A stretch of DNA of 25,854 nucleotides from a virus, in the IMG/VR virus record IMGVR_UViG_3300025701_000046, positions 1 through 25,854 of that record; one strand, written 5' to 3'. The first letter of the stretch is position 1; the number at the start of each line of letters is the position of its first letter. The position numbers and the translations under genes were made by a program. Below, piece after piece: positions 16,913 through 23,768 of the stretch. The notes under the pieces were generated by a model, which did not search any database, was not told where the DNA came from, and saw nothing but the letters and a program-made list of their open reading frames with translations.

Positions 16913-17651
16913 TTTTTACAGTAAGTACGATAAATTCGCTTACTGGACAGGACACAGACGAGAGAATAATCTTATGTTCATGGAACTAGCTATTAAGTTA
17001 GCTAGACAGTACTACCCTGTTACTATGTATACAGATGAAAAACAAGCTAAGAGATTCAAACATCTAGTAGATGATATAAAGATACTAAACACCCAAGGTA
17101 GTAAATATAAGATATGGAGTCAAGCTAAATTTGAAGCTATCGAAAGACATGAAGGTACATTTCTACATTTAGACGGAGATTTATTTTTAGATGAAAAATT
17201 AGTAATACCCGATGGTGATATATATTATGATCATACGGAAACAAATCTATATGAAACTTACTACAAACATAATTTAGAGCTATTCGATAAAGAAGGAATT
17301 AAAAAAGTATTCCCAGAATGGACTAAAGAGTACACAGGAGCTTATAATATTGGTGCACTAGGATTCAAAAATAATTCTGTTAAAGAGTTATACCTAGATA
17401 GGTATCATAGACAACTAGATTGGCTTTACAACGAACTCCCAATCGAAAAACACCATGGAGTAACTAGCATGACTATTGGGGAACATAGTCTAGCTTGTAT
17501 CGCTAATCACCACAACTTAACTGGAGTTCCTCTTGCTGAACATAATGGATACCTTCATATGTTTAGTAGCCGCAAACATTTACCTGCATTTGTTAACTTT
17601 ATTAAAGAGTATAATAAAAAAGAATTCAAAAAGTACTATGAACTACATTAG
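16896..17651 (+). CDS. GT-A-like glycosyltransferase (DUF6734-like)
   Basis: This 251-residue protein has the layout of a small GT-A-fold enzyme: an N-terminal strand (VIFSFYSKYDKFAYW), a helix (FMELAIKLARQYYPVTMYTD), then FLHLDGDLFL near residue 90, whose D-x-D (LDGDLF) is the usual metal and nucleotide-sugar site. IYYDHTETNLYE and a TGAYNIGALGF segment typical of acceptor-side loops follow. The FLHLDGD context strongly recalls the DUF6734 family, often annotated as a glycosyltransferase. There is no membrane segment. It overlaps both neighbours, so it is probably co-translated. Substrate and acceptor (fibre, capsid or host glycan) cannot be read from sequence. Confidence 0.68.
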   Translation: MEVIFSFYSKYDKFAYWTGHRRENNLMFMELAIKLARQYYPVTMYTDEKQAKRFKHLVDDIKILNTQGSKYKIWSQAKFEAIERHEGTFLHLDGDLFLDEKLVIPDGDIYYDHTETNLYETYYKHNLELFDKEGIKKVFPEWTKEYTGAYNIGALGFKNNSVKELYLDRYHRQLDWLYNELPIEKHHGVTSMTIGEHSLACIANHHNLTGVPLAEHNGYLHMFSSRKHLPAFVNFIKEYNKKEFKKYYELH

Positions 17652-18138
17652 TAAGGACATAAGACAAGTAGTTCTTGAGCTACAAAGCAAAATAGGGAAG
17701 GATATTATCTTTACCGGTAGCATAGAAGACGTAGCTCATACAGGGAGAGCTCTTAACCCTGTAAGAGATATAGACGTATTATTAACAAGAGAGCAATTAG
17801 ATAAAGCAATAGACCATTATGACCTAGTTAATGGAGGTCCATCTTGGTATAATTGGTTTTTAGAAACAGAAGATAAAATAAGATATCTCACCGATATTGG
17901 TGATATAGAAGTTGAATTCTTTATTTATGTAGAAAGTGACCGTGAAGATAAGGTTTACAGTTACAGCGCCGAAGGCTTAACAATTTATACTAGAGGTATA
18001 GACTTTAAAATTAAAGCCGTAAATACTATGCTTAAAAAAGCTGAGAGTATTGATTTAGAATGGTTCCTAGATAAATTTAGACAAATCAAAAAAATATATG
18101 ACAATGCCAACACTACCTACCTGGACTTTTCAGGGTAG
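17638..18138 (+). CDS. Nucleotidyltransferase-fold protein
   Basis: I place the start at ATG 17638 (MNYISKDIRQVVLEL), 14 bases inside the preceding gene; a longer in-frame extension from 17533 only reads through that gene in another frame. The 166-residue product shows the Pol-beta/NTase core: a helix, then IIFTGSIEDVAHTG with Gly-Ser at 27-28, a DIDVLL strand with Asp44 and Asp46, and a third carboxylate candidate in IEVEFFIY (Glu91 or Glu93). This is the catalytic triad arrangement of the minimal nucleotidyltransferase superfamily. The C-terminal half is helical. Candidate roles are nucleotide-sugar chemistry or RNA/protein nucleotidylation. The active-site residues appear intact. Its setting among glycosyltransferases favours a sugar-linked role, but this is inference. 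Confidence 0.55.
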   Translation: MNYISKDIRQVVLELQSKIGKDIIFTGSIEDVAHTGRALNPVRDIDVLLTREQLDKAIDHYDLVNGGPSWYNWFLETEDKIRYLTDIGDIEVEFFIYVESDREDKVYSYSAEGLTIYTRGIDFKIKAVNTMLKKAESIDLEWFLDKFRQIKKIYDNANTTYLDFSG

Positions 18139-18589
18139 GCTTATAACAGAAATATCAGATATGCCAGAAGGCACTTACGGTTTTATTTATGAAACATTGT
18201 ATAAGCCATCCGGCTTGAAGTATATAGGAAAAAAAGTACTATATTTCGAGCGTAACAAAAGATTAGGAAAAAAAGCCCTTGAAGCTCTTAGATTAGAGCG
18301 TAAGGCAAAAGGTATAGGAGGAAGAACTCCTCTTAAGCAAAAAGTGGTAACAGAATCAGACTGGAGAGAATATTATGGTTCACACAAGGATATATTAAAA
18401 TTAGTAAAAGAATCAGAAGACCTAAGAGGGGACTTCGAAAAAAAAATATTAGCTTTTGTACCGAATAAGAAGCTATTAACGTATTTCGAGTGTAAGTACC
18501 TATTTATAAATGAAGTACTAGAGAATCGGGATAACTATATTAACGACAATGTACTTGGAAAATTTTATAGAAAAGATTTCGACTTATGA
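18098..18589 (+). CDS. GIY-YIG endonuclease, SegE-like
   Basis: This 163-residue protein carries a GIY-YIG nuclease core: YGFIYETLYKPSGLKYIGKK (27-46), with a basic helix (Arg52/Arg55) after it. A Ser-Asp-Trp-x-x-Tyr-Tyr-Gly-Ser block (87-95) and a YFECKYLF segment with the probable metal-binding Glu131 follow, then an Asn-rich end (NDNVLGKFY). The Trp-Thr-Phe-Gln-Gly segment (9-13) just before the core is common in SegE-like phage proteins, which supports the start at 18098 (or 18104) over the Met at 18161. Related proteins are homing endonucleases or freestanding phage nucleases. It overlaps the upstream gene by 41 bases and the downstream by 4 (ATGA), tighter than expected for a recently inserted mobile gene. 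Confidence 0.72.
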   Translation: MTMPTLPTWTFQGRLITEISDMPEGTYGFIYETLYKPSGLKYIGKKVLYFERNKRLGKKALEALRLERKAKGIGGRTPLKQKVVTESDWREYYGSHKDILKLVKESEDLRGDFEKKILAFVPNKKLLTYFECKYLFINEVLENRDNYINDNVLGKFYRKDFDL

Positions 18590-19368
18590 TTAAAATACAA
18601 GAACTCGTAGGAGTACCATCATTACAGTACCATATAGACAACGGTCTCTCTTTACATGAGAATGTCTACCGTTATAGCTCGAACGCCTTTATACAACTAT
18701 TCACTGAAGCAAGAGAAGCGTGGAGAGACGGTAAAATTAAACTTAACGAAGAAGATACTTACCTATTAGAGAATACAGATATTGGAGAGTATGCAGAATA
18801 CAACGGGATGAAAGTACCCTTAGACCTGCCTATGATATCAAAAGGTAAGGATCCTTTATTTGAAATAGGTTCACTAATTGACGAGATGTTAGAGAATGAA
18901 GACCTATTAGATGAAGGTAAAGGTATAGACGAGATGATTGACTATGAATTAGTCAAAGAACTAATCGAATCTATGGGAGCTACTATTAATATGGAAACAT
19001 TCAGAAAAGCAGTAAAGCTAAATGAAGATTTAGATTATTCTGGATTTGATATGCTTAAAGCTTCTGTTGACTATATTTCTGAAGCAGAATATCAAGGTAA
19101 AAAAGTAGCTCTTAATAAACCTAAGCGTGGCGGTTCTAAAAAGTTCTACGTCTACGTAAAGAGTAAAAAAGGAAACGTAAAGAAGGTATCTTTCGGTGAT
19201 ACTGGATTATCTGTTAAACTTAAACAGAAAGGTGCACGAGCATCTTTTGCTGCACGACATAAATGTGCAACTAAAAAAGACAAAACTAAAGCAGGATACT
19301 GGTCATGTAATATTGGCCGTTACTGGAAATCACTTGGCGGTGGATCTAACTTCTCAGGATACTGGTAG
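18586..19368 (+). CDS. DUF5872-like C-terminal domain fused to acidic N-terminal region
   Basis: The protein has 260 residues. The C-terminal 94 (from YQGKKVALNKPKRGG) form a domain I recognise from many phage proteins as DUF5872-like: KKFYVYVKSKKGNVKKVSFGD, then ARASFAARHKC, KTKAGYWSC. The HKC...WSC residues (His225, Cys227, Cys241) are the conserved core and could bind metal. The N-terminal 165 residues are acidic, with an HxDNGLSLHENVYRYSS segment, EAREAWRDGK and LENTDIGEYAEYNGMKVPLDLP; I cannot name that part. The function is unknown; structural or DNA-associated roles have been suggested for similar domains only by context. The start overlaps the nuclease stop (ATGA). Confidence 0.6.
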   Translation: MIKIQELVGVPSLQYHIDNGLSLHENVYRYSSNAFIQLFTEAREAWRDGKIKLNEEDTYLLENTDIGEYAEYNGMKVPLDLPMISKGKDPLFEIGSLIDEMLENEDLLDEGKGIDEMIDYELVKELIESMGATINMETFRKAVKLNEDLDYSGFDMLKASVDYISEAEYQGKKVALNKPKRGGSKKFYVYVKSKKGNVKKVSFGDTGLSVKLKQKGARASFAARHKCATKKDKTKAGYWSCNIGRYWKSLGGGSNFSGYW

Positions 19369-19492
19369 AATCTGCCGTAAGTGCGATAACGAAATGGAGG
19401 TATTTCACCCATCTGATGGACCATACTTCCTATGTAAAGAATGTAATAGTGTTATGATACCATTAAATGAAACCCTATACCGAAGTAATTAA
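19340..19492 (+). CDS. Zinc-ribbon miniprotein, probable GTG start
   Basis: This frame encodes a compact C-x2-C...C-x2-C zinc ribbon (ICRKCDNEMEVFHPSDGPYF, then LCKECN), about 51 residues from a GTG at 19340. The first in-frame ATG after the neighbour's stop (19394) would lose the first Cys pair, so it cannot be the start of a folded ribbon. A far upstream ATG (19196) only adds out-of-frame reading of the preceding gene. TTG at 19334 is an alternative. Zinc ribbons of this size commonly bind nucleic acid or protein partners. The gene overlaps both neighbours (29 and 26 bases), so coupled translation is likely. The exact start is uncertain. Confidence 0.55.
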   Translation: MDLTSQDTGRICRKCDNEMEVFHPSDGPYFLCKECNSVMIPLNETLYRSN

Positions 19493-19721
19493 AGATGGGT
19501 ACGTTATAAGAGAGTTCTCAGCAGAGACTTCTGCATTTGAATTTGTATGGCATAGAGATAAAGAAGACCGCTTAGTCGAAGCTCTACATGATACAGATTG
19601 GAAATTCCAACTAGATAACGAAATCCCTAAGAAAATAGATAGTGTATTTATACCTAAAGAGACTTACCATAGGCTCATAAAAGGTACAGGTAATTTAACA
19701 GTTAAAATAAAAGAGTTATAG
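19467..19721 (+). CDS. Small cupin-like protein
   Basis: This 84-residue protein has a single-domain layout: TEVIKDGYVIREFS, then FVWHRDKEDRLVEAL (His29), WKFQLDNEIP, and a closing VFIPKETYHRLIKG (His68) with a last strand LTVKIKEL. The WHRD...FxLDNE...HR pattern is one I associate with a family of small cupin-like phage proteins, in which two His and a Glu could hold a metal. It could be a metal-dependent sugar-modifying enzyme or a binding protein; cupins occur in both roles. It starts inside the zinc-ribbon gene and ends two bases before the GT25 gene. Placed among glycan enzymes, a role in sugar modification is possible. Confidence 0.5.
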   Translation: MKPYTEVIKDGYVIREFSAETSAFEFVWHRDKEDRLVEALHDTDWKFQLDNEIPKKIDSVFIPKETYHRLIKGTGNLTVKIKEL

Positions 19722-19723
19722 AA

Positions 19724-20536
19724 ATGAAGACATTCGTAATCACCTTAAGTAACAACAAAGACTCAGTTAGATCAGCAGAAAAGGTTAGACAATCTGCTAT
19801 CAAAGTAGGATACAAAGAACCTTTAGAGCACTTCGAAGCTATTACTCCTGATCAATGGCAAGACATATTACCAGATAACGGTAATAGAAGATTCCACATT
19901 ATGGATAGAGAAGCTGAAGCTGAATTTGGTAGACCAAATAATATAGGAGCAGCTTTTACCTCACATTACTTACTCTGGAAGAAATGCGTTGAATTAGGAG
20001 AACCTATTTTAATCTTAGAACACGACGCTATATTTGTAGATAATATCCCTGATATTGAATTTGATAAATGTGTTAACTTTGGTAGGCCAAGTTATATAAG
20101 ACCTTTTGCTATGTCGTATAAAGAGCCTGAAGACGGAGTACATTTACTAGATCAAGCAAACTTCTTAGGACATCATGCATACGCAATGAAACCAGAAGCA
20201 GCTGAAATATTTATAGCTGACGTAGAAACTAGAGAATTAATATGCAACGATATATGGATGGATAAAGTAACCTATCCTTGGTTAGAAGAATATAGACCCT
20301 TTCCAATTATTGCTGATACAGACTTCTCTACACTACAGACTAACTTACCACACGATAACGTCTTAATATCAGAATGGGCTAAAATTACTGCTGAAGATAG
20401 TCCACATAGAGCTTATATAGAAAAATACTTTCCTCAAGTATTAGTACCTCAATCTAATAGACATATCAAAGCTATAGAGACCGAACCAGAAATACCAATT
20501 CCTCTTTCTAATAAACCTAATGCTGAAAAAAAATAA
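19724..20536 (+). CDS. Glycosyltransferase family 25-like protein (first copy)
   Basis: This 270-residue protein begins with the GT25 opening strand (MKTFVITLSNNKDSVRSAEK), followed by an FEAITP segment, GAAFTSHYLLWKKCVELGEP and the diagnostic ILILEHDAIFVDNIP. Glu99-His100-Asp101 is in the position of the E-D-D metal and sugar-nucleotide motif of GT25 (LPS biosynthesis) enzymes. Later comes LGHHAYAMKPEAAEIFI, a family feature. The C-terminal 70 residues are Pro-rich. GT25 enzymes usually add a hexose to LPS or collagen. The substitution of His for the middle acidic residue is worth noting but does not exclude activity. A second GT25 gene lies 2.3 kb downstream. Confidence 0.72.
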   Translation: MKTFVITLSNNKDSVRSAEKVRQSAIKVGYKEPLEHFEAITPDQWQDILPDNGNRRFHIMDREAEAEFGRPNNIGAAFTSHYLLWKKCVELGEPILILEHDAIFVDNIPDIEFDKCVNFGRPSYIRPFAMSYKEPEDGVHLLDQANFLGHHAYAMKPEAAEIFIADVETRELICNDIWMDKVTYPWLEEYRPFPIIADTDFSTLQTNLPHDNVLISEWAKITAEDSPHRAYIEKYFPQVLVPQSNRHIKAIETEPEIPIPLSNKPNAEKK

Positions 20537-21248
20537 AAGAGTATTTAACTGGAGAGACATAAGCCCTGATTGTATGGAACTTGAAGGTGCATTAGCGTGG
20601 ATACATAAACCTATAGAAGATAACAAATACCTTTTAGTAAGCTGGAGAATGTCCGGCTCAGAATTCTGTAGAGAAGCTATACTCGAAAACTTCGAAAGTA
20701 TACAAACCGGACCCTACTGGAGTAAGTCTCATTCAATATTAGATAAAAAGATAACTAAGACTCTAAAGAAAGCAGGAACTAAAGTAGTAGTAGTTGTAAC
20801 AGATCCTAGAGAGGTAGCAATGAATATTCTACACTTCGATAACGGCAACCATCACTACCCCTTTGACTACCCAACACTAGATCATGGCAACCCTAACTTA
20901 AGAGAGCTACTAGATCTCACTGTAGAGAAAGAAGCAGAACTAATTAACTTTTATAGAAAAGAATTCAAAGAGAACTGCTTAATAGTCAGATATGAAGATG
21001 CTCTCTTCTACCCAGAGTACTTTCAAGATAGAGTTGCAGACTTTATTAATGAAGAACCTTTAAGAATAGATGGAGTAGAAAAGTATAAAAAGTCTATGTA
21101 TAAGAACTGTGGGTATTTTCATAGATTTTTTCCTTTAGATGATATTAAAGGTAACTATCATACCTATCGAGAATTTTATGATGAGTGGTATTATCCACTC
21201 TATGGACTAACCGGATTAAAGTATGCATGGTGTATAAACGGAACGTAA
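20520..21248 (+). CDS. Sulfotransferase-like protein (first copy)
   Basis: This 242-residue protein follows the P-loop sulfotransferase plan: LLVSWRMSGSEFCREAILEN (38-57) is a 5'-phosphosulfate-binding loop variant, VVVVVTDPREVAMNILHF (89-106) is the 3'-phosphate segment with the D-P-R-E-V-A motif, and LIVRYEDALFYPEYFQ (154-169) contains the YED triad common in this family. The usual Lys of the loop is replaced by Met (Arg-Met-Ser-Gly), so cofactor binding may be altered. A catalytic His candidate is not obvious; an HFDNGNHHYPFDYP stretch is His-rich. The enzyme would transfer sulfate from PAPS to a glycan hydroxyl. The next gene is a second sulfotransferase; the two overlap by 22 bases. Confidence 0.62.
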   Translation: MLKKNKRVFNWRDISPDCMELEGALAWIHKPIEDNKYLLVSWRMSGSEFCREAILENFESIQTGPYWSKSHSILDKKITKTLKKAGTKVVVVVTDPREVAMNILHFDNGNHHYPFDYPTLDHGNPNLRELLDLTVEKEAELINFYRKEFKENCLIVRYEDALFYPEYFQDRVADFINEEPLRIDGVEKYKKSMYKNCGYFHRFFPLDDIKGNYHTYREFYDEWYYPLYGLTGLKYAWCINGT

Positions 21249-22741
21249 TTATAGTAGCAGCAAGAAGAAGCGGTACTCACTTACTAGCAGATCTCATAGT
21301 AAATAACTTTGGGTACGAGAGTATTGATGAAAACTATCTAGACTTTACTAAGTTTGAACACCCGGGTTTAAATGGTTTTCAAGAGTTAATAGACGAAGGA
21401 AACAAAGTAACTTCTACTCACTCACACAACTATAGAGACCACTATAAACGTAACCATACTATTGACTTAGGTATTGACGAAAAAATAGATAAGATATTTT
21501 CTGAATCTAAAATCATATTAATCTTTAGAGATATTAGAGATATAATTAACTCTTGTTATCATAGACCTCATATCAAACAAAACTACAATTCTTTCTCAGA
21601 CTTTTACGAGAATTTTGATAATACAGGATATGAAACTCCTGGTATTGATTATGATAATCTAGGAGATATATTAATAGATTTTTACAAGAACTGGTTTTCA
21701 GTTTATATGAGTAGAGAGCTTCTCAATCTTGATATGGAAATTATTTCATTTGAGGATATAATTAATGACTATGAATCATCAGTAGATAAAGTAGGTAAGT
21801 TTCTAGAGCTACCAGTTCAAAAGCAGATAGATATAAGACTACCAAATAAAAATACTGACGGTATTAAGTATACTACTAATGACTTTAGATCTGGTAAAGT
21901 AGGTAGTTGGTCTTCGACTATGGATGCTAAACTCGGTGAACAGTTAGCTGATAAATATAACATTCATATAGGTAGCAGTGTGAAATGTTATTTAGAAGAT
22001 ATTAAAATAAATGAATTCCATATACCTGAGCGAAATAAATTTCAACTAGGAACTACAGATTGGACAGAAGAGATTAAGAAAGTAAATGCTGAATTAAGCG
22101 AGTACAGTTTTACTTCTATTATAGACTCTAAACATCTTATAGAAAATAGATACGCAGATTCAAAACTTACAACACTTCAAACTAATGGAGATTTTAGATA
22201 CTTTCATAAAGTATTTTACTATCAAGATTACGTACTAAAGTTTATTTACCCCTGCAAAGCTGTCTTAGATAAAATAACATTTAATACTACAGTACCAGTA
22301 GCATCTTTAAAACAGAAACTAGTCATTTTAAAAACAAATGATATCCTGTACAATCTCGGTATAATACCTAAACTATATGATGTCGGGATTTATAACGGAG
22401 TATTATATGTAGTTCAAGAGAGATATGAAGGGTATCAAGTTCTTTGTGCTAAGTACAATCTATACCCTGATTGGGACGATTGGGAATGGCCTGTAAGAAT
22501 TAATGTTTTTTCTCAAATGTTAAAACATTTTGAAGCAGCCCTTGAACATAATATCGTTTTAACTGATATTGTAAACGTATACAACTGTGCAATAGATGAT
22601 GAAGGTAATTTAAAATACTTCGATTTAGATGGAATTAAAGTATACAACACACGAAAAGAAATGCTAGCATCAGAAGATTATAAAAATGCTGTTGGTATAA
22701 TTCAAAAAGTTTCTTATATTTATAACAAAGTTAATAATTAA
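21227..22741 (+). CDS. Sulfotransferase fused to kinase-like domain
   Basis: I take the ATG at 21227 (MVYKRNVIIVAARRSGTHLL) as start; the longer frame from 21185 adds 14 residues that read through the previous gene. The 504-residue product has two parts. Residues 1-255 are a sulfotransferase: RRSGTHLLADLI (5'-PSB loop), IILIFRDIRDIINS (96-109, 3'-phosphate), IISFEDII and RSGKVGSWSS (221-230, the family's GKVGxW loop). Residues about 325-504 look like a protein-kinase fold: YVLKF with Lys338, VQERYEG (397-402) as hinge, HNIVLTDIVNVYN (His441, Asp447) as catalytic loop and YFDLDGI (Asp466/Asp468) as DFG-like. The catalytic Asn spacing is not canonical (Asn453 at +6), so it may be a distant or pseudo kinase. 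The kinase domain resembles sugar and LPS kinases in topology only. Confidence 0.6.
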   Translation: MVYKRNVIIVAARRSGTHLLADLIVNNFGYESIDENYLDFTKFEHPGLNGFQELIDEGNKVTSTHSHNYRDHYKRNHTIDLGIDEKIDKIFSESKIILIFRDIRDIINSCYHRPHIKQNYNSFSDFYENFDNTGYETPGIDYDNLGDILIDFYKNWFSVYMSRELLNLDMEIISFEDIINDYESSVDKVGKFLELPVQKQIDIRLPNKNTDGIKYTTNDFRSGKVGSWSSTMDAKLGEQLADKYNIHIGSSVKCYLEDIKINEFHIPERNKFQLGTTDWTEEIKKVNAELSEYSFTSIIDSKHLIENRYADSKLTTLQTNGDFRYFHKVFYYQDYVLKFIYPCKAVLDKITFNTTVPVASLKQKLVILKTNDILYNLGIIPKLYDVGIYNGVLYVVQERYEGYQVLCAKYNLYPDWDDWEWPVRINVFSQMLKHFEAALEHNIVLTDIVNVYNCAIDDEGNLKYFDLDGIKVYNTRKEMLASEDYKNAVGIIQKVSYIYNKVNN

Positions 22742-22742
22742 A

Positions 22743-22877
22743 ATGGCTAAAATACTAGTTGGTAATTATTTAGAAAAGAGTAGAAAGAAAAGACCAGGCG
22801 TACACGCTAAGTCTAAATCTTCAAAACTCAAAAATTCTAAAAATTATGTTAAAAAGTACCGCGGACAAGGAAAGTAA
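22743..22877 (+). CDS. 44-residue basic protein with RPGVHAK and YRGQGK motifs
   Basis: This small frame (MAKILVGNYLEKSRKKRPGV, then HAKSKSSKLKNSKN and YVKKYRGQGK) starts one base after the kinase-fusion stop with an A-rich leader. It is highly basic (about a third Lys/Arg) and ends in a conserved-looking YRGQG tail. I recall similar small proteins, with the RPGVH and YRGQG motifs, in other marine phages, which supports it as a real gene. Nucleic-acid binding is plausible given the charge, but nothing proves it. Its last 32 bases overlap the start of the GT25 gene. Confidence 0.7.
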   Translation: MAKILVGNYLEKSRKKRPGVHAKSKSSKLKNSKNYVKKYRGQGK

Positions 22878-23745
22878 AGTTATACATTATAAGGTTCCAT
22901 TATATAATTTTGGAGCTTATAAAGTTTATGTAATTAGCGATCCTAAAAATAAAAAAAGGAGAAAAGCTTTTGAAGCCGCATGGTCTCATTACTCTAACTT
23001 CGATTACACCTTTGTAGACGCAACTCTAGGTAAGAATTTAAACATAAATAAAATGTTATCTTCTGGAGAGCTATCCGATACATTTTTCGATCCTAACGGA
23101 TGTTTATCTAAAAATATTGTTGCCACCTCTATATCTCATAGATCTGTATACGAAAAGATTGTTGAAGATAATGATCAAACATCAGAAGGAAGATATTACC
23201 TTATACTTGAAGATGATGCAAGACCTACTTTAGATTTAGTCGAAGATATATACTCAGGTAATTTTAAGAAAACTATAGATAAAGTAAAAAAGCAAATGAT
23301 AGATATCGTTTGGTTTGGAAGGCAGAGAAGAAAGATAGCAGGAAATTATATATGTAAACACTTACAGGAGAATGATACTGAAAGAGATTATGGTGCTCAT
23401 GCATACTTAATTAACTCTACTCTTGCAGAAGAACTTTACGATAACCATGAAATAATTAGCTATGCAGCAGATGTATATATTGACGAATATACAAGGGTAG
23501 AAAAGAAAGTAATAAGAAGTACATACAGAAGTTATATTCAGCAACAAGGCATACTAATCAACAAATTTTTCGCTGAAGGAGATGATATAGACAAGCTTTG
23601 GAGCACTTCTACACAGGTTAATCCTAACGTAGATGAATTATATCCGGAACCATATCACAATATAAAGAAAGACATTTACAAGTGGGTCGACACAGTCATA
23701 GAGCTAGATGAAGGTGGGTTTATTGTAAAGCTCCACAAAACCTAG
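22846..23745 (+). CDS. Glycosyltransferase family 25-like protein (second copy)
   Basis: This 299-residue protein has a GT25 signature: a leading strand (YKVYVISDPKNKKRRKAFEA), FVDATLG, an SISHRSVYEKIVEDND helix and YYLILEDDARPTLDL (118-131), with the full Glu122-Asp123-Asp124 motif that the first GT25 copy lacks. An IVWFGRQRRKIAG segment and a DYGAHAYLINSTLAEELYD stretch complete the core. The only suitable ATG (22846) lies inside the basic-protein gene; the next Met is at codon 70, after essential core sequence. It ends just before a TATTTATA motif. Transfer of a hexose to a glycan or protein is the family role; the acceptor is unknown. The two GT25 genes are clearly diverged. Confidence 0.75.
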   Translation: MLKSTADKESKVIHYKVPLYNFGAYKVYVISDPKNKKRRKAFEAAWSHYSNFDYTFVDATLGKNLNINKMLSSGELSDTFFDPNGCLSKNIVATSISHRSVYEKIVEDNDQTSEGRYYLILEDDARPTLDLVEDIYSGNFKKTIDKVKKQMIDIVWFGRQRRKIAGNYICKHLQENDTERDYGAHAYLINSTLAEELYDNHEIISYAADVYIDEYTRVEKKVIRSTYRSYIQQQGILINKFFAEGDDIDKLWSTSTQVNPNVDELYPEPYHNIKKDIYKWVDTVIELDEGGFIVKLHKT

Positions 23746-23754
23746 CTATTTATA
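23746..23754 (+). promoter_or_regulatory. CTATTTATA motif immediately after the GT25 stop codon
   Basis: The nonamer begins right after the TAG stop at 23743-23745 and leaves 14 bases to the ATG of gene 23769. It is identical to the motif at 2364. Both are followed by genes beginning Met-Lys-Leu. See the finding on this motif. Confidence 0.35.
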
Positions 23755-23768
23755 CAAAAGTAAGTAAG

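Noticed and set aside
17533-17637. N-terminal extension of the nucleotidyltransferase-fold gene
   Set aside because: The extension reads the end of the glycosyltransferase gene in another frame. The ATG at 17638 directly precedes a plausible domain start.
18161-18163. Internal Met as start of the GIY-YIG nuclease
   Set aside because: It would remove the Trp-x3-Gly segment that precedes the core in related proteins. It is possible but less likely.
19196-19339. Longer form of the zinc-ribbon protein from ATG 19196
   Set aside because: It would overlap the previous gene by 173 bases, and its sequence has no domain character before the ribbon.
21185-21226. Upstream start for the sulfotransferase-kinase fusion
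   Set aside because: The 14 extra residues come from out-of-frame reading of the preceding gene, and the sulfotransferase fold begins right after the ATG at 21227.
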